Below are positions 24,770 through 34,392 of a DNA stretch of 64,000 nucleotides, in pieces. The stretch lies in assembly GCA_019636345.1 (NCBI GenBank), contig JAHBXQ010000004.1:248001-312000 (forward strand), written 5' to 3'. The notes beneath the pieces were generated by a model. That model was given only the letters and a program-made list of their open reading frames with translations, ran no database searches and was not told where the DNA came from. The translations under genes were made by a program, and so were the position numbers. The DNA is from Pirellulales bacterium (GTDB lineage: Bacteria > Planctomycetota > Planctomycetia > Pirellulales > Lacipirellulaceae). Each line of letters begins with the position of its first letter. Position 1 is the first letter of the stretch.

Positions 24770-27580
24770 CTAGCTTGCTGAGTTTGCCTTTGCGTGCGTT
24801 GCGTGCCGATGCCATCGGAGGACCGCCGCGAGCCAGCCGGCGGCTGCGAGGATCAGCGAAGCCGGTTCGGGGACCGCGGCGGAATTCGCGGCGAGCGAGG
24901 ACGAGCCGAGTTGTCGCTGCCACGCCAACAGGTCGAGACCGTCGACACGACCGTCGCCGTTCGCGTCGCCGGCGGCATGGGTCGGGTTTTCGGCTCCGAA
25001 CCCGGTCGACCATGCCGCCAGATCGCTCCCGTCGACGATGCGGTCGAGATTGAAGTCCGCGCTGTGAAACAACTCAATCACCAGCGACGCGTCGTCGATC
25101 CCCAGCGCCCAAACGCCGCCGACGGGGGAGAAAGGCAGCGAGACGCTTGCCAGGTTTTCGACAAGGCTGTCCGCGGTGAGCAGGGTGAACTGATCCCCCG
25201 GCGCCGGGATGTAACCGGGGGCCAGCGAGATGCTGAGAGTTCCCTGCAGCGTCGCTTGCCCGCCGACGTTGACGGCGCCTGCTTGTCCTCCCGCGGCGAG
25301 TTCGAATTGGAGCAGTCCCGAATCGTTGACCGCCAGCGGCCCGATGACGTCAATCCGCCCGCCGGCCTCGACGGCGAGGGCCCCGGCCGTTTGCGAACCG
25401 CCGACGACCAGGGCGCCGAGCGCGCCGATGTCGCCGCTGATCTGGGCGACGCCTCCGTTGTCGATATAAGCCGCGGCGCCGCTGGCGTCGCCGATCGGTT
25501 TGGCGATCGAGGCCTGATACAGGGCCCAGTCGACTCCCGTGTCGCCGCTGATTTGCACGTTGATCGCACCGCTCTGCAACGAATCGAGCCGGGCGCCCAG
25601 ATCGAGCACGCCGACGTGCGCGGAAGTCGAGTTGACCGCGCCGCTCCAGCCGAGCGCAGCGAACGTGTGTTGATTCGCCGGGTCGGCGTCGAACAACCGG
25701 ACGAAATCGTCGGCAGCCGAACCGGGGCCCTTCTTCAGCGCGAGGGCGAGCGACCCGTAAACGACCCGCTCGCCGGGATCGAGTTGGTGCTGCACCGTGA
25801 ACGCGACGTTGGCCGAGCCGGCGAGGTCGTCGAACCCTGTCACGGGCAGTCCGCTCGAAGCTTCGACGTACGCGCCCCAGGCTGAATCGAGAGCGGGGTT
25901 ATCGACGCTCGCCGGGCCGTCATAAACGAAATCGTCGATGTCGCCGACGAGGTAATCGCGGTGAACGACCGAGTACACCGCCGGGACAAGGCCGGCCCGC
26001 CAGTTCGCGGCGTCGTTCCAGTCCCCGGTCGGCGAGTTCCAATGGACGACGCGGATGTCGGCCGAGTCGGCCAGTTGTTGATCGTAGAGACTGTCGACCG
26101 CGACCCGCTGGTTCATCGAATCGACGTACCCGGGAGGCTGCGGGCCGAACGTGGCGTCGTTGACGAGCGTTCCGGTCGAGCCGACGAGCCAATTCTGCGC
26201 GGTCGGCGGGTTCTGAACGATGAAGCTCTGTGCGGTCGAGTTCCAGATGACCATGTTGGCGCCAGCCCAGCCGTGACCGGTGCCGAAATTGCCTCGATTG
26301 CGCGCGTTGATCTGGTCTCCCTCGACCACGATGTTGTCGAACAGCGAACCTGTCGCCCAACGTTGGTGGGGCCCCGTTTCGTCGATCGCGTTGCGGGCGA
26401 TCGACCGATGGAACACATGCGGACCCGGCGGGCGCGTGCTGTTGTTCACGAAGTCGTGCCGGCCGTTGTTGGCCTCGCTCTGGGTGACCAACTCCAATTG
26501 CCCGCTCAGATTGAAGGTATACCTGCGTTCGCCGGCAATGAGGCTCTTGGGGTCGAGGTTGACGACGTCTTCGACCGTGACCCATTTTGCTCCCGGGTTG
26601 CTTAGGACCGCCGAACCGGCGAAGTAGGCCGACGTGGCGTGCCGGACCCAAACGTTCTGCGCCGCGTTGATCGAGACGAAGTCCCAGGCGTGGTTCTCGT
26701 CGGTCGCCGAGACGAAATCGGATTCCGCTCGCAGGTTTTCGACGCCGACGTTCTCGATCCGACCTCCCCAGGTATAGCGACGAATCGTCCCCCCGCCGTA
26801 CTGCTGCTCGAACGAATTCGCCAGCGGAGCGTCGAGGAAGATCCGATCCCCCTCGATTCGCGTGATCACGCGGTCGAAGCGGATGTTCATCGTTCCAGGT
26901 TGCCATTGCACGACCGTGCCGCCGTCGCTGCGGGGAGGGATGCTGTCCATGCCGATGTCGTGGATCCACTCCGCCGTACTGGGACGCTCGATCCGCACCG
27001 TGTCGCCCACCGAGAATCCGGCCGTTGAATCGACGCGAAAGCTGGTGGCGCCGACGGGGACCGTCTTGTCGATCATGTTGCGAGTCGAACCGGTCAGCGA
27101 TTGCGAACCCGTCCCGACGACGTTGATCAGCGCCCGTTGCGACGTGCCGCGGGCGTGCAGCACCGTGCCTGTGCCTGGATCGCGCCCCGCGCCGCGAAGC
27201 ACGACCCCGCTGGCGGTGATGTTCAGTTGAGTGTGAACGTCGAAGCTGCCGGCCGTGAGTTCCACGGCGCCGCGGAATCCGTCGGGCCCGATCGGCAGCG
27301 CCGCAACCAGGTCGATGGCAGCCTGAATGGTCGCGGTGTCGTCGCCCGCCACGGGGGCGACCGTGACGATCGTCGGGACGAGATTCGGGATCAGTTCGAC
27401 GCCTCGGCCGCGGTAACCGACGCCGGAAAAGTCCATGATGCGATCCCCCTGGGCGTCGGGGGCGTAGATCAACCGCCCGGTGACGCCAGGATAGGCCCAG
27501 ACGCTCTCGACGGCGCCAGCCCGCGCAGCGCAGCTCAGCGCCAGCAGCGTTGCGACCAGAAGCCCGAGACGGCGTGACAT
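24770..27580 (-). CDS. Large PEP-CTERM protein with a beta-helix (pectate-lyase-like) domain
   Basis: 936 residues. Signal peptide about 1-23 (MSRRLGLLVATLLALSCAARA). Residues about 60-530 read as a right-handed beta helix of the pectate-lyase/glycosidase kind: DDTATIQAAIDLVAALPIGP (typical helix entry), SGVVLRGAGRDPGTG, IENVGVENLRAES, VWVRHATSAYFAGSAV. A second beta-rich part follows (DWNDAANWRAGLVP), then a dockerin-like pair (DFNLDRIVDGSDLAAWSTGF; DANGDGRVDGLDLLAWQ) and a VPEPASL tail. Start ATG 27580 is set by the signal peptide; 28 upstream codons are Arg-rich. It diverges from the XylR-type regulator, a likely controller. Polysaccharide lyase activity is probable from the fold, not proven. 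Confidence 0.8.
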   Translation of the reverse strand: MSRRLGLLVATLLALSCAARAGAVESVWAYPGVTGRLIYAPDAQGDRIMDFSGVGYRGRGVELIPNLVPTIVTVAPVAGDDTATIQAAIDLVAALPIGPDGFRGAVELTAGSFDVHTQLNITASGVVLRGAGRDPGTGTVLHARGTSQRALINVVGTGSQSLTGSTRNMIDKTVPVGATSFRVDSTAGFSVGDTVRIERPSTAEWIHDIGMDSIPPRSDGGTVVQWQPGTMNIRFDRVITRIEGDRIFLDAPLANSFEQQYGGGTIRRYTWGGRIENVGVENLRAESDFVSATDENHAWDFVSINAAQNVWVRHATSAYFAGSAVLSNPGAKWVTVEDVVNLDPKSLIAGERRYTFNLSGQLELVTQSEANNGRHDFVNNSTRPPGPHVFHRSIARNAIDETGPHQRWATGSLFDNIVVEGDQINARNRGNFGTGHGWAGANMVIWNSTAQSFIVQNPPTAQNWLVGSTGTLVNDATFGPQPPGYVDSMNQRVAVDSLYDQQLADSADIRVVHWNSPTGDWNDAANWRAGLVPAVYSVVHRDYLVGDIDDFVYDGPASVDNPALDSAWGAYVEASSGLPVTGFDDLAGSANVAFTVQHQLDPGERVVYGSLALALKKGPGSAADDFVRLFDADPANQHTFAALGWSGAVNSTSAHVGVLDLGARLDSLQSGAINVQISGDTGVDWALYQASIAKPIGDASGAAAYIDNGGVAQISGDIGALGALVVGGSQTAGALAVEAGGRIDVIGPLAVNDSGLLQFELAAGGQAGAVNVGGQATLQGTLSISLAPGYIPAPGDQFTLLTADSLVENLASVSLPFSPVGGVWALGIDDASLVIELFHSADFNLDRIVDGSDLAAWSTGFGAENPTHAAGDANGDGRVDGLDLLAWQRQLGSSSLAANSAAVPEPASLILAAAGWLAAVLRWHRHATHAKANSAS

Positions 27581-27938
27581 GGCGACGTAAGACCGGGGCG
27601 AAATCTCGAAGGCGCCGCGACGAGAACTCTCGCCGCGGCGCCGCGGTCGGGAGAGCGCGTTCAACTCGACGCAGTCGGCGGGGGAAGCTTCCGAAGGGCG
27701 ACGACGAGGCCTGAAGGAGACGAGCGGCGGCGAGGCAACGGCTGCGAAACCGCCGAGTTCAACCTTCTTGAATTCTGAGCGGCCGGAACAAGGGGGGCAA
27801 TCTGGTTTCCAGGAAGCGCATTCCGTTTTTCTGGCATGACTTTTTGCGACGTACCTGGAAAACTAGGGATTTGCGTCGTGCATCTGCGTGGAATGTCCTT
27901 ATCATAGCGCGGAGCGTTTGTCCTCTTTTCTGCATGCG
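27581..27938. other. Divergent regulatory region upstream of the XylR-type regulator
   Basis: 358 bp between the divergent beta-helix protein and regulator genes. It is less GC-rich than the flanks and should contain the regulator's binding sites, but I found no clear inverted repeat to name. Confidence 0.45.
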
Positions 27939-29201
27939 ATGCCGGTAATTTCGATGTCCGAGCATCCCTCCGGGGCGCAAGTATCCGCGACGAACGCCCT
28001 GGAGAACTTCCTCGATTCAAGGCGGTCTGCCGTGCCGATGCGCTCCGTCCCTCACGTCGCGCTGTTGATTGAAACCTCGCGGGAGTACGCGCGGGGGCTC
28101 CTGCGAGGCGTTGCTCGTTACCATCAGGAGCACGGCCCGTGGTCGCTGGTGTTCGAGCCGCACGGGCTGGAAGACGCCCCCCCTGCTTGGCTCAAGGCTT
28201 GGCGGGGCGACGGAATCCTGGCTCGGATCGACGACCGCCGGATGGCCGACGCCATCCTGCAAACCGGCGTCCCGGCGATCGACGTCCGCGGAGCGTTTCC
28301 CGATCTCGGCCTGCCGTTCGTGGGGGTCGACAATCGACCGGTCGTCCGGCTGGCGTTTGAACACCTGCTGAATTGCGGGCTGCGGCACTTTGCGTTTTGC
28401 GGGACGCCGCGCGGACAGAATCCCAATCAGGATCTGCGGTGCGATCTGTTCGTGCAATTGGCAGACGAGTCGGGATTCGAGTGCCAAGTCCTGTTGGGAC
28501 CTGGCCGACGAAGTCGGGTGCGCGACTGGGAACGGGCGCAGCAAGAAACGGCCGCGTGGCTCAAGGCGCTCCCCAAGCCGGTCGGGATCATGACGTGCCA
28601 CGACGATCGCGGCAACCAAGTGATCGAAGCCTGTTTGCGGGCAAACCTGCGCGTCCCCGACGACGTGGCGGTCATCGGCGTCGACAACGATCCGCTGCTG
28701 TGCAATCTCTGCACGCCGCCGCTGACGAGCGTCGACATCAATTCGCTGCAGATCGGGTACGAGGCGGCCGCCCAGTTGGCCGCGCTGATGGCCGGCGGCG
28801 AGGCTCCGACCGAGCCGGTCCTCATCGGGCAACCCCGCGGCGTTGCGGCCCGATTGTCGACCGACATGCTGGCGATTGAGGACGAGGAGGTCGCCTCGGC
28901 GATTCGTTTTGTCCGCGAGAATGCCGTTAAAGGAATCACCGTCGGGGACGTTCTCTCCCGCGCGGTGCGATCTCCCACAACGCTTGAACGGCGTATCAAA
29001 CGACTCCTCGGCCGGACGATCAAGGCCGAGATCACGCGGGTGAAGCTCTCCCGCGCACGGCTGCTGTTGTGCGAAACGGAACTCGCGGTGGCGAAAATCG
29101 CCGAGCGGTGCGGGTTCAGCGAGGCTCGCTATTTCTGCGACGTGTTTCGGACCCACGAAGGGATGACGGCGACGGAATACCGGCGGAAATTCCGCGAGTA
29201 G
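27939..29201 (+). CDS. XylR-type transcriptional regulator (LacI-like sensor plus AraC HTH)
   Basis: 420 residues. The N-terminal two thirds are a LacI/GalR-type sugar-binding domain (VPHVALLIETSREYARGLLR; VPAIDVRG; PFVGVDNRPVVRLAFEHLL; IMTCHDDRGNQVIEACLR; DVAVIGVDNDPLLC), and the last 100 residues are an AraC-type double HTH ending with FSEARYFCDVFRTHEGMTATEYRRKF. This is the layout of XylR-like activators that sense a sugar. It is flanked by carbohydrate genes in both directions, so it probably controls the locus. Starts at 27939 and 27954 are both possible; the sensor domain proper begins near 28038. Confidence 0.88.
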   Translation: MPVISMSEHPSGAQVSATNALENFLDSRRSAVPMRSVPHVALLIETSREYARGLLRGVARYHQEHGPWSLVFEPHGLEDAPPAWLKAWRGDGILARIDDRRMADAILQTGVPAIDVRGAFPDLGLPFVGVDNRPVVRLAFEHLLNCGLRHFAFCGTPRGQNPNQDLRCDLFVQLADESGFECQVLLGPGRRSRVRDWERAQQETAAWLKALPKPVGIMTCHDDRGNQVIEACLRANLRVPDDVAVIGVDNDPLLCNLCTPPLTSVDINSLQIGYEAAAQLAALMAGGEAPTEPVLIGQPRGVAARLSTDMLAIEDEEVASAIRFVRENAVKGITVGDVLSRAVRSPTTLERRIKRLLGRTIKAEITRVKLSRARLLLCETELAVAKIAERCGFSEARYFCDVFRTHEGMTATEYRRKFRE

Positions 29202-29558
29202 TTCTTGCCTCGGCGCGAGGCGTCGCTTGCAGAAGTCGAAAAAACGGAATTCGAATCCGCAAATTTTGATTGCTGCGTTTCGCTGAAAAGGGCATGGTGA
29301 GACTCACGGGACGAACGCGCTTCGTCTCGCCTTGTCGGCGAGCCTGTCGGCTTGCTCATGAGTTGCGATCTCACGTCGGCGGCGATCTTGGGGCAGCATC
29401 GCTTCCGTCACTGGGTTGGCAAGCCGCTTGCTTCTCGTTGTTTGCATGTCTTCTCGCGGTCGCCTCCGGGACGGCATGCTCCGTGCGCATCGCCAAGCGA
29501 TTCCGTCTTGTCGGCCGACCACCGCCTTTTCTGAATTCTCACGCAAAGGGACGCATCC
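29202..29558. other. Intergenic region upstream of a PEP-CTERM gene
   Basis: 357 bp. An AT-rich patch around 29235-29275 may be the promoter of the next gene. No gene or stable repeat recognised. The ribosome site AAAGGGA precedes the next start. Confidence 0.4.
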
Positions 29559-31142
29559 ATGACGAACGTCCGTGGCGAACTGTGCCGCAAGGTCGGCGAA
29601 TTGTTCTTCGAGAACCTTCGTACTTCGTTCGGAGCCGGGTTACTGTGCGCTTTCGGCGCCACGACGCCGGCATGGGCGTCGGTCGCAATCTTTGACGGAT
29701 TCGGGGACGCCGATCTCAACAACAACGGCATTCCGCTCGAACCGGCCGACGTCGACGTCAGCAGCAGCGGCTTGGGGACCGTCGGGCCGTACGTCGCGCT
29801 GAACAACGGCGGCGCTCCGATGATCTTCCCGCAAGACACCATGGTCGACGAAGTCGACACGGTTCTGAACCCGGCCGACACGGGCATTCGGTGGTTCTCG
29901 ATCGGCGGTTGGACCGGCGGCGCGACACCCGCGCCGCGGGCGGCGCTGGGGATCATCAACGACGCCGCCGGGGCGCTGCCGGAAACGAATCCGGGAATCG
30001 GTTTCAACCACTCAGTCGCGGGCGGGGTGCGCTACGCCGAGGCGATCGACACGGGCTACGCGTTGGCGTTCGACAGCAAGGGACGCGGCAACGCGGCGGC
30101 GGGCTTCTTTGACAATCGCATCGAGCTGGGGCCCGAGGTCGACGACGAGGTGCGGGTGAGTTTCGACTTCCGCATCTGGTACAGCGCCCAGAACGTCAAC
30201 GTGAACACGAACATTAATCATGTCCCGGCCATCGGCGAGGTCCGCTTCGGCTTGTTCCAGGACACGGACAACCAGCTAGGTCAGACGAACCCGATCGCCG
30301 GCGTGGGGAGCACCCCGGCAGTTTGGGGACAAGAAAACGGCAACTTTCGCGGCGACGCCGGCGCCGTGGGCGCCAACGGCGATGCAGGCTGGTTCGTGCG
30401 CGTCGGCATCGACGACCCGGAGAACAGCAACATCGATCAATTGCCAGTCACCTCCATCGGGCGGATCAACGAGGAACGCAACACCGGGTCCGCCACGGAC
30501 TTGCGCATCATGAACGGAGCGACCGATTTCGTCGCCGGGGCCACCGATTCGTTCGTCCACATGACGATCAACAAGGTCTACAACCTGTCGCTCAGCCTCA
30601 AGCGATTCGACGATCCGGCGACGCCGGAAACCGTGGGCGACACGATTTACGCCACGATGACCCTGACCGAGCGATCCTCGGGCATGCAGTGGAGTTTCGG
30701 AAACTACGAGCGGGTAGTGAACAACGACGTTCCTGACGGCATCTTCAGCGACTCGTGGGACTATTTCGCCATGACCACCGGCGGCGAGTCGACCTCCGAC
30801 GACTTCGACTGGCTGATCGACAACTTTACGGTCGAGGTGTTCGGCAGCAATGCCGTCGTCGCGGATGCGGACTTCAACAGCAGCGGAGCGGTCGACGGCG
30901 CCGACTTTCTCGTCTGGCAACGGGGCTTCGGGGCGACGGGACAGCCGAACAAGAGCACCGGCGACGCGAACGGCGACCAGACGGTCAACGGCGACGATCT
31001 TTCGATTTGGTCCAACCAGTACGGCGGATCTCCTGCCGTACCCGCCGTCGGGGTCGTTCCCGAACCAGGCTGCCTGGGGCTGGCCCTAGTCGGTCTGGCC
31101 GGGGTCGCCGTCGCGGTCCGCCGTCGGGCCGTGTGCGGTTAG
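29559..31142 (+). CDS. PEP-CTERM surface protein with dockerin-like repeats
   Basis: 527 residues. A signal region (about 22-40, ending TPAWAS) leads into a beta-rich domain beginning AIFDGFGDADLNNNG, with ISIGG, FDFRIWYSAQNVN and WDYFAMTTGG segments; no enzyme motif was recognised. A dockerin-like pair follows (DADFNSSGAVDGADFLVWQR; GDANGDQTVNGDDLSIWSNQ) and a PEP sorting tail (VVPEPG, hydrophobic helix, RRRAV). AAAGGGA 8 nt upstream supports the start. It heads a run of same-strand genes reaching 41083, and it lies downstream of the XylR-type regulator. Confidence 0.8.
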   Translation: MTNVRGELCRKVGELFFENLRTSFGAGLLCAFGATTPAWASVAIFDGFGDADLNNNGIPLEPADVDVSSSGLGTVGPYVALNNGGAPMIFPQDTMVDEVDTVLNPADTGIRWFSIGGWTGGATPAPRAALGIINDAAGALPETNPGIGFNHSVAGGVRYAEAIDTGYALAFDSKGRGNAAAGFFDNRIELGPEVDDEVRVSFDFRIWYSAQNVNVNTNINHVPAIGEVRFGLFQDTDNQLGQTNPIAGVGSTPAVWGQENGNFRGDAGAVGANGDAGWFVRVGIDDPENSNIDQLPVTSIGRINEERNTGSATDLRIMNGATDFVAGATDSFVHMTINKVYNLSLSLKRFDDPATPETVGDTIYATMTLTERSSGMQWSFGNYERVVNNDVPDGIFSDSWDYFAMTTGGESTSDDFDWLIDNFTVEVFGSNAVVADADFNSSGAVDGADFLVWQRGFGATGQPNKSTGDANGDQTVNGDDLSIWSNQYGGSPAVPAVGVVPEPGCLGLALVGLAGVAVAVRRRAVCG

Positions 31143-31217
31143 GAAGACGGGGAGAGTGCATTTCATCTTGTTGCGAAGCGATTTCTGCCACGAGCGATTC
31201 AACGCGGAGGGGAACTC

Positions 31218-32123
31218 ATGACTTGGCTAAGACGTACGAACAATTCGGCGCTTGTCGCGATGGCGACCTTGCTGGCGATCGGGACGCCGGCGTCGGGGGC
31301 AATCATCGTCGACGACAGTTGGGCGGACGGGGGACGCGACAACGGCGTCGATCCGCTGGACGCGGACTGGTGGTACTCCACCGCAAGCAGCGCGATCGAA
31401 GTCTCGGTTGGCTCGCTGGGGCTGGTCACCGGCACCTCGGGCCGAGGGATTCACGGCACGTTTGCGGCGCAAACGCTCGCCAACATCGGCGATACGCTCA
31501 CCGCGACCTTTACGTTCAGGACGCCGGCCACGGTCGCGCCCAGTTCCACCGCGGGATTCAAGATCGGCCTGTTCGACAGCAACGGTTCGGCGCTGAACCA
31601 GGACATCTCGGCGTCGTCCGGCTCGCCGAACGCACTGTACAACCCGGTGTTGGGATACATGCTCGATTTCGACCTCAACACCGCCACGGCGAACGTGCAG
31701 TTCCGCGAGCGGACGGTTGCGTCGGGCCAGTTGCTGGCCACGACGGCCGACTACACGGCGCTCTCGAGCGGCGGGGCCGTGTACGCTGTCAACGCGAACA
31801 GCGTCTACACCGGGGTCTTCTCGCTAATGCGGACCGCCTCGGGGCTCGATCTCACCGGGTCGCTCGACGGGCCAGGGGCGTCGACCACGTTCACGGCAAG
31901 CGATCTCGCGCCCAGCACCTTCGCATTCGACGTACTGGCGTTTCACGCGAATTCGAACGTGTTTGGAAGCTCGCCCGCCGTCGGCGCCGCCGACAACGGC
32001 ATCGATTTCTCCAACATCAAGATCGAGTTCTCAGCCGTTCCCGAGCCGAGCAGTCTGCTGACATGCGGCGCGGCCGCGGCGATCGGCGTCTGCGCGGCGG
32101 CGTTGCGGGCGCGGCGGCGGTAG
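31218..32123 (+). CDS. PEP-CTERM surface protein
   Basis: 301 residues with signal peptide (about 1-27, IGTPASGA), a beta-sandwich-like body starting IIVDDSWADGGRDNG (a pattern common in planctomycete PEP-CTERM proteins) and a VPEPSSL tail with hydrophobic helix and Arg-rich end (ALRARRR). No dockerin repeats are present. GGAGGGGA lies 6 nt upstream of the ATG. Function unknown; its position suggests co-regulation with the carbohydrate locus. Confidence 0.8.
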   Translation: MTWLRRTNNSALVAMATLLAIGTPASGAIIVDDSWADGGRDNGVDPLDADWWYSTASSAIEVSVGSLGLVTGTSGRGIHGTFAAQTLANIGDTLTATFTFRTPATVAPSSTAGFKIGLFDSNGSALNQDISASSGSPNALYNPVLGYMLDFDLNTATANVQFRERTVASGQLLATTADYTALSSGGAVYAVNANSVYTGVFSLMRTASGLDLTGSLDGPGASTTFTASDLAPSTFAFDVLAFHANSNVFGSSPAVGAADNGIDFSNIKIEFSAVPEPSSLLTCGAAAAIGVCAAALRARRR

Positions 32124-32222
32124 ATCAAGGCTGCCTTCCGTCGGACCGCGGGCACAGGGCCCGCGGCCCGGCGGGGGAATTTACGAAGTTCACGCCAATC
32201 GGCAAGCATGAAGGAGTTCGAG

Positions 32223-33236
32223 ATGCAATCCGGCGCAACAGGTCGACGACCGGCGTTTACGTTGGTGGAGCTGTTGGTGGTGATCGCGATCATCGGCGTG
32301 CTGGTCGCGCTGTTGCTGCCGGCCGTGCAAGCCGCTCGCGAAGCGGCCCGGCGGATGTCGTGCACGAACAACCTCAAGCAGTTGGGACTGGCCGACCTGC
32401 TGTACGAGCAGACGAACAAGTCGTTCGTGCCGGCGCGGCTCGGCCCTGATTCGACGAGTTCCCGCGAGGTCATGCACTTGACGACCGCCGAGCAACGGTC
32501 CGGCGCGAGCGGGTTCGTCCTCATGCTTCCCAACGTCGAACAGTCGGCCTTGTTCGCGATGATCGACGTTTACAAGAACCAAAGCATCTGGCCCGCCGCG
32601 TCGTTCAGTTCGTCCGGCTGGCGGACCTTGCCGCGGATGCAAGCCATGGGGACTCGCCCGCCGGTGTTCGTCTGCAGTTCCGCGGCCTCGCAACCGGTTC
32701 CTGAAGCCCAGTACACGACCTGGGAGATTCCTCCCGCGACGGGCGATTACGCCTTCGTTGCCGGCCACCGGGGAGTCAACGGCGGGTTCGCCGTGAACGC
32801 CTGCATGACCAAGCATCACAACACGGGGCCCCACTTGTACTGGACCGCCCGCAAACTGCGCGAAGTCGAGGACGGCACGAGCGCCACGATCTCGATTGGC
32901 GAAGTGATCGAGTCGCACACGCGCGACAGTTCGAACATCTGGTCGTACACGCTGCGTTACGCCGACAGCTATCGCGTGACCGACGTGGCGCTGAATACGC
33001 CTCCCGGCGTTGATGCGCAGAACGTGGGGGAAGGCGAAGGAGCGACGGGCAGCGTCAACGGGGCGTTCGCCAGTCGTCATCCCGGCGGAGCCAACTTCGT
33101 GTACCTCGACGGGCACGTGGAGTTTCTCAGCGAGAACATTGACTTTGACGCCTATCAGAATCTGTCCACGATCGCCGGACCGCCGACCGCGACGGACGTC
33201 ATCGACAAGCAGTTCTGCACCAGCAATCGGTATTAG
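32223..33236 (+). CDS. DUF1559 pre-pilin-like protein
   Basis: 337 residues. The N-terminus is a type IV pre-pilin/pseudopilin signal, [20 protein letters not shown], with the cleavage-site Phe and Glu5, followed by REAARRMSCTNNLKQLGLA, the DUF1559 hallmark. The C-terminus has the H-X9-DG motif (HPGGANFVYLDG). These proteins are abundant in planctomycetes and are thought to build pseudopilus-like structures; roles are little known. Start 32223 is preferred: AAGGAG lies 6 nt upstream, whereas the ATG at 32208 contains that ribosome site. Confidence 0.9.
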   Translation: MQSGATGRRPAFTLVELLVVIAIIGVLVALLLPAVQAAREAARRMSCTNNLKQLGLADLLYEQTNKSFVPARLGPDSTSSREVMHLTTAEQRSGASGFVLMLPNVEQSALFAMIDVYKNQSIWPAASFSSSGWRTLPRMQAMGTRPPVFVCSSAASQPVPEAQYTTWEIPPATGDYAFVAGHRGVNGGFAVNACMTKHHNTGPHLYWTARKLREVEDGTSATISIGEVIESHTRDSSNIWSYTLRYADSYRVTDVALNTPPGVDAQNVGEGEGATGSVNGAFASRHPGGANFVYLDGHVEFLSENIDFDAYQNLSTIAGPPTATDVIDKQFCTSNRY

Positions 33237-33399
33237 GCGTTTCCCCGACGCGTGTGTGCCGATGGGGCTCGCCAGCGAGTCCTTCAGGCGAGGAACGCCC
33301 AGGACGACGCTCGCGACTCGCAGCGAATGACGCCAGGATCTCGGACTCACTCCCGACCACAATCGGGAGGCATGACCAAGAGGCATTGAGTACGCATTG

Positions 33400-33936
33400 A
33401 TGATCGTCATGAGAGGGATTCCGTCTGCGAAGTTGCTGCCGCTGCTGTACGGTGCGTTGCTGGCTGCGTCGTGTGCGGGGTGTTCGCCCGAACGCGAGAC
33501 CCTGCACGACGTGCGCGGCCAAGTGCTGGTCGACGGCCGACCGCTGACGCACGGGGTCGTGCGATTCGTGCCCCGCTCGGGTCGACCCGTTTCGAGCGAA
33601 ATCGCTGCGGACGGATCGTTCCGTCTGCTCAGCCGCAGCGTCGGCGTTGACGCCGACGGGGTTCCCGCCGGGCGTTATCGGGTGGCGGTCAATGCGTGCG
33701 AAATCCTCGACGAGGACGCCGGCGAGATTGCCTGGCATGCGCCGCAGCGGTACGCGGATTTTCGCAATTCGGGCATCGACGTGGCGATCGACGGTTCGCA
33801 ACGCGATCTGACGATTGAACTCACCTGGAATGACGGCGACGACCTCGCAGCAGACGTCCCCGACGGGAATGCGATCAAGTCGTCCGAGGGGGAACGGGCG
33901 GCCTCGAAAGGCAAGGAGGCTGAGCGTGGCAAGTAA
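33400..33936 (+). CDS. Lipoprotein with carboxypeptidase-regulatory-like domain, copy 1
   Basis: 178 residues. Lipoprotein signal with lipobox (CAGC, lipidated Cys near 28). The body, DVRGQVLVDGRPLTHGVVRF then PAGRYRVAVNA and a closing LTIELTW, is a small beta-sandwich of the carboxypeptidase regulatory-like type found in many planctomycete lipoproteins. It is a paralogue of the next gene, sharing RPLTHG, APQRYADFRNSG/PKKYADFRTSG and LTIELTW/LKIELTW. The last 40 residues are charged and low in complexity. Start among 33397, 33400 and 33409 is uncertain. It overlaps the next gene by 11 bp. Confidence 0.8.
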   Translation: MIVMRGIPSAKLLPLLYGALLAASCAGCSPERETLHDVRGQVLVDGRPLTHGVVRFVPRSGRPVSSEIAADGSFRLLSRSVGVDADGVPAGRYRVAVNACEILDEDAGEIAWHAPQRYADFRNSGIDVAIDGSQRDLTIELTWNDGDDLAADVPDGNAIKSSEGERAASKGKEAERGK

Positions 33937-34390
33937 TCTCGCGAATCGCGCCGGGCGATGCAGGCCGGCGGCGAAGCTCCGACGTCGGGCCTTGATCCTC
34001 GGCTGCGTCGCGGCGTTCGCCGTCGTCGGCTGCGGCGACGGCCGCCCGGAGCGGGTCCGGGTGGCGGGCACGGTGACGATCGACGGCCAGCCGCTGACGC
34101 ACGGAAACATCAAGTTCGTCCCTGCCGGGGCTCGCCCCTCGGCCGGCAAGCTGGACGCCACGGGCCGGTTCACGATGACCTGCTTCGACGGCGACGACGG
34201 GGTCGTGCGGGGAAGGCATCGCGTCGCGATCTCGGCCAGCAAGATTCTCTCCGAGAGCAAGATTCAGTGGTTCGCCCCCAAAAAATACGCCGACTTTCGC
34301 ACGTCGGGAGTCGAGTTTGAGATCGATCAACCGACCGAGGACCTGAAGATCGAACTGACCTGGGACGGCGGCAAGCCGTTTGTCGAGTAA
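33926..34390 (+). CDS. Lipoprotein with carboxypeptidase-regulatory-like domain, copy 2
   Basis: 154 residues. The GTG at 33926 is set by a perfect GGAGG 6 nt upstream; it overlaps the preceding stop by 11 bp. Lipobox VVGC (Cys near 35), then RVAGTVTIDGQPLTHGNIKF, GRHRVAISASKIL and KIELTWDGG: the same domain as the gene before, so the pair arose by tandem duplication. The stop is 2 bp before the PL6 lyase start, tying it to the lyase transcription unit. Possibly a carbohydrate or surface binding partner; no direct evidence. Confidence 0.82.
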   Translation: MASNLANRAGRCRPAAKLRRRALILGCVAAFAVVGCGDGRPERVRVAGTVTIDGQPLTHGNIKFVPAGARPSAGKLDATGRFTMTCFDGDDGVVRGRHRVAISASKILSESKIQWFAPKKYADFRTSGVEFEIDQPTEDLKIELTWDGGKPFVE

Positions 34391-34392
34391 CC

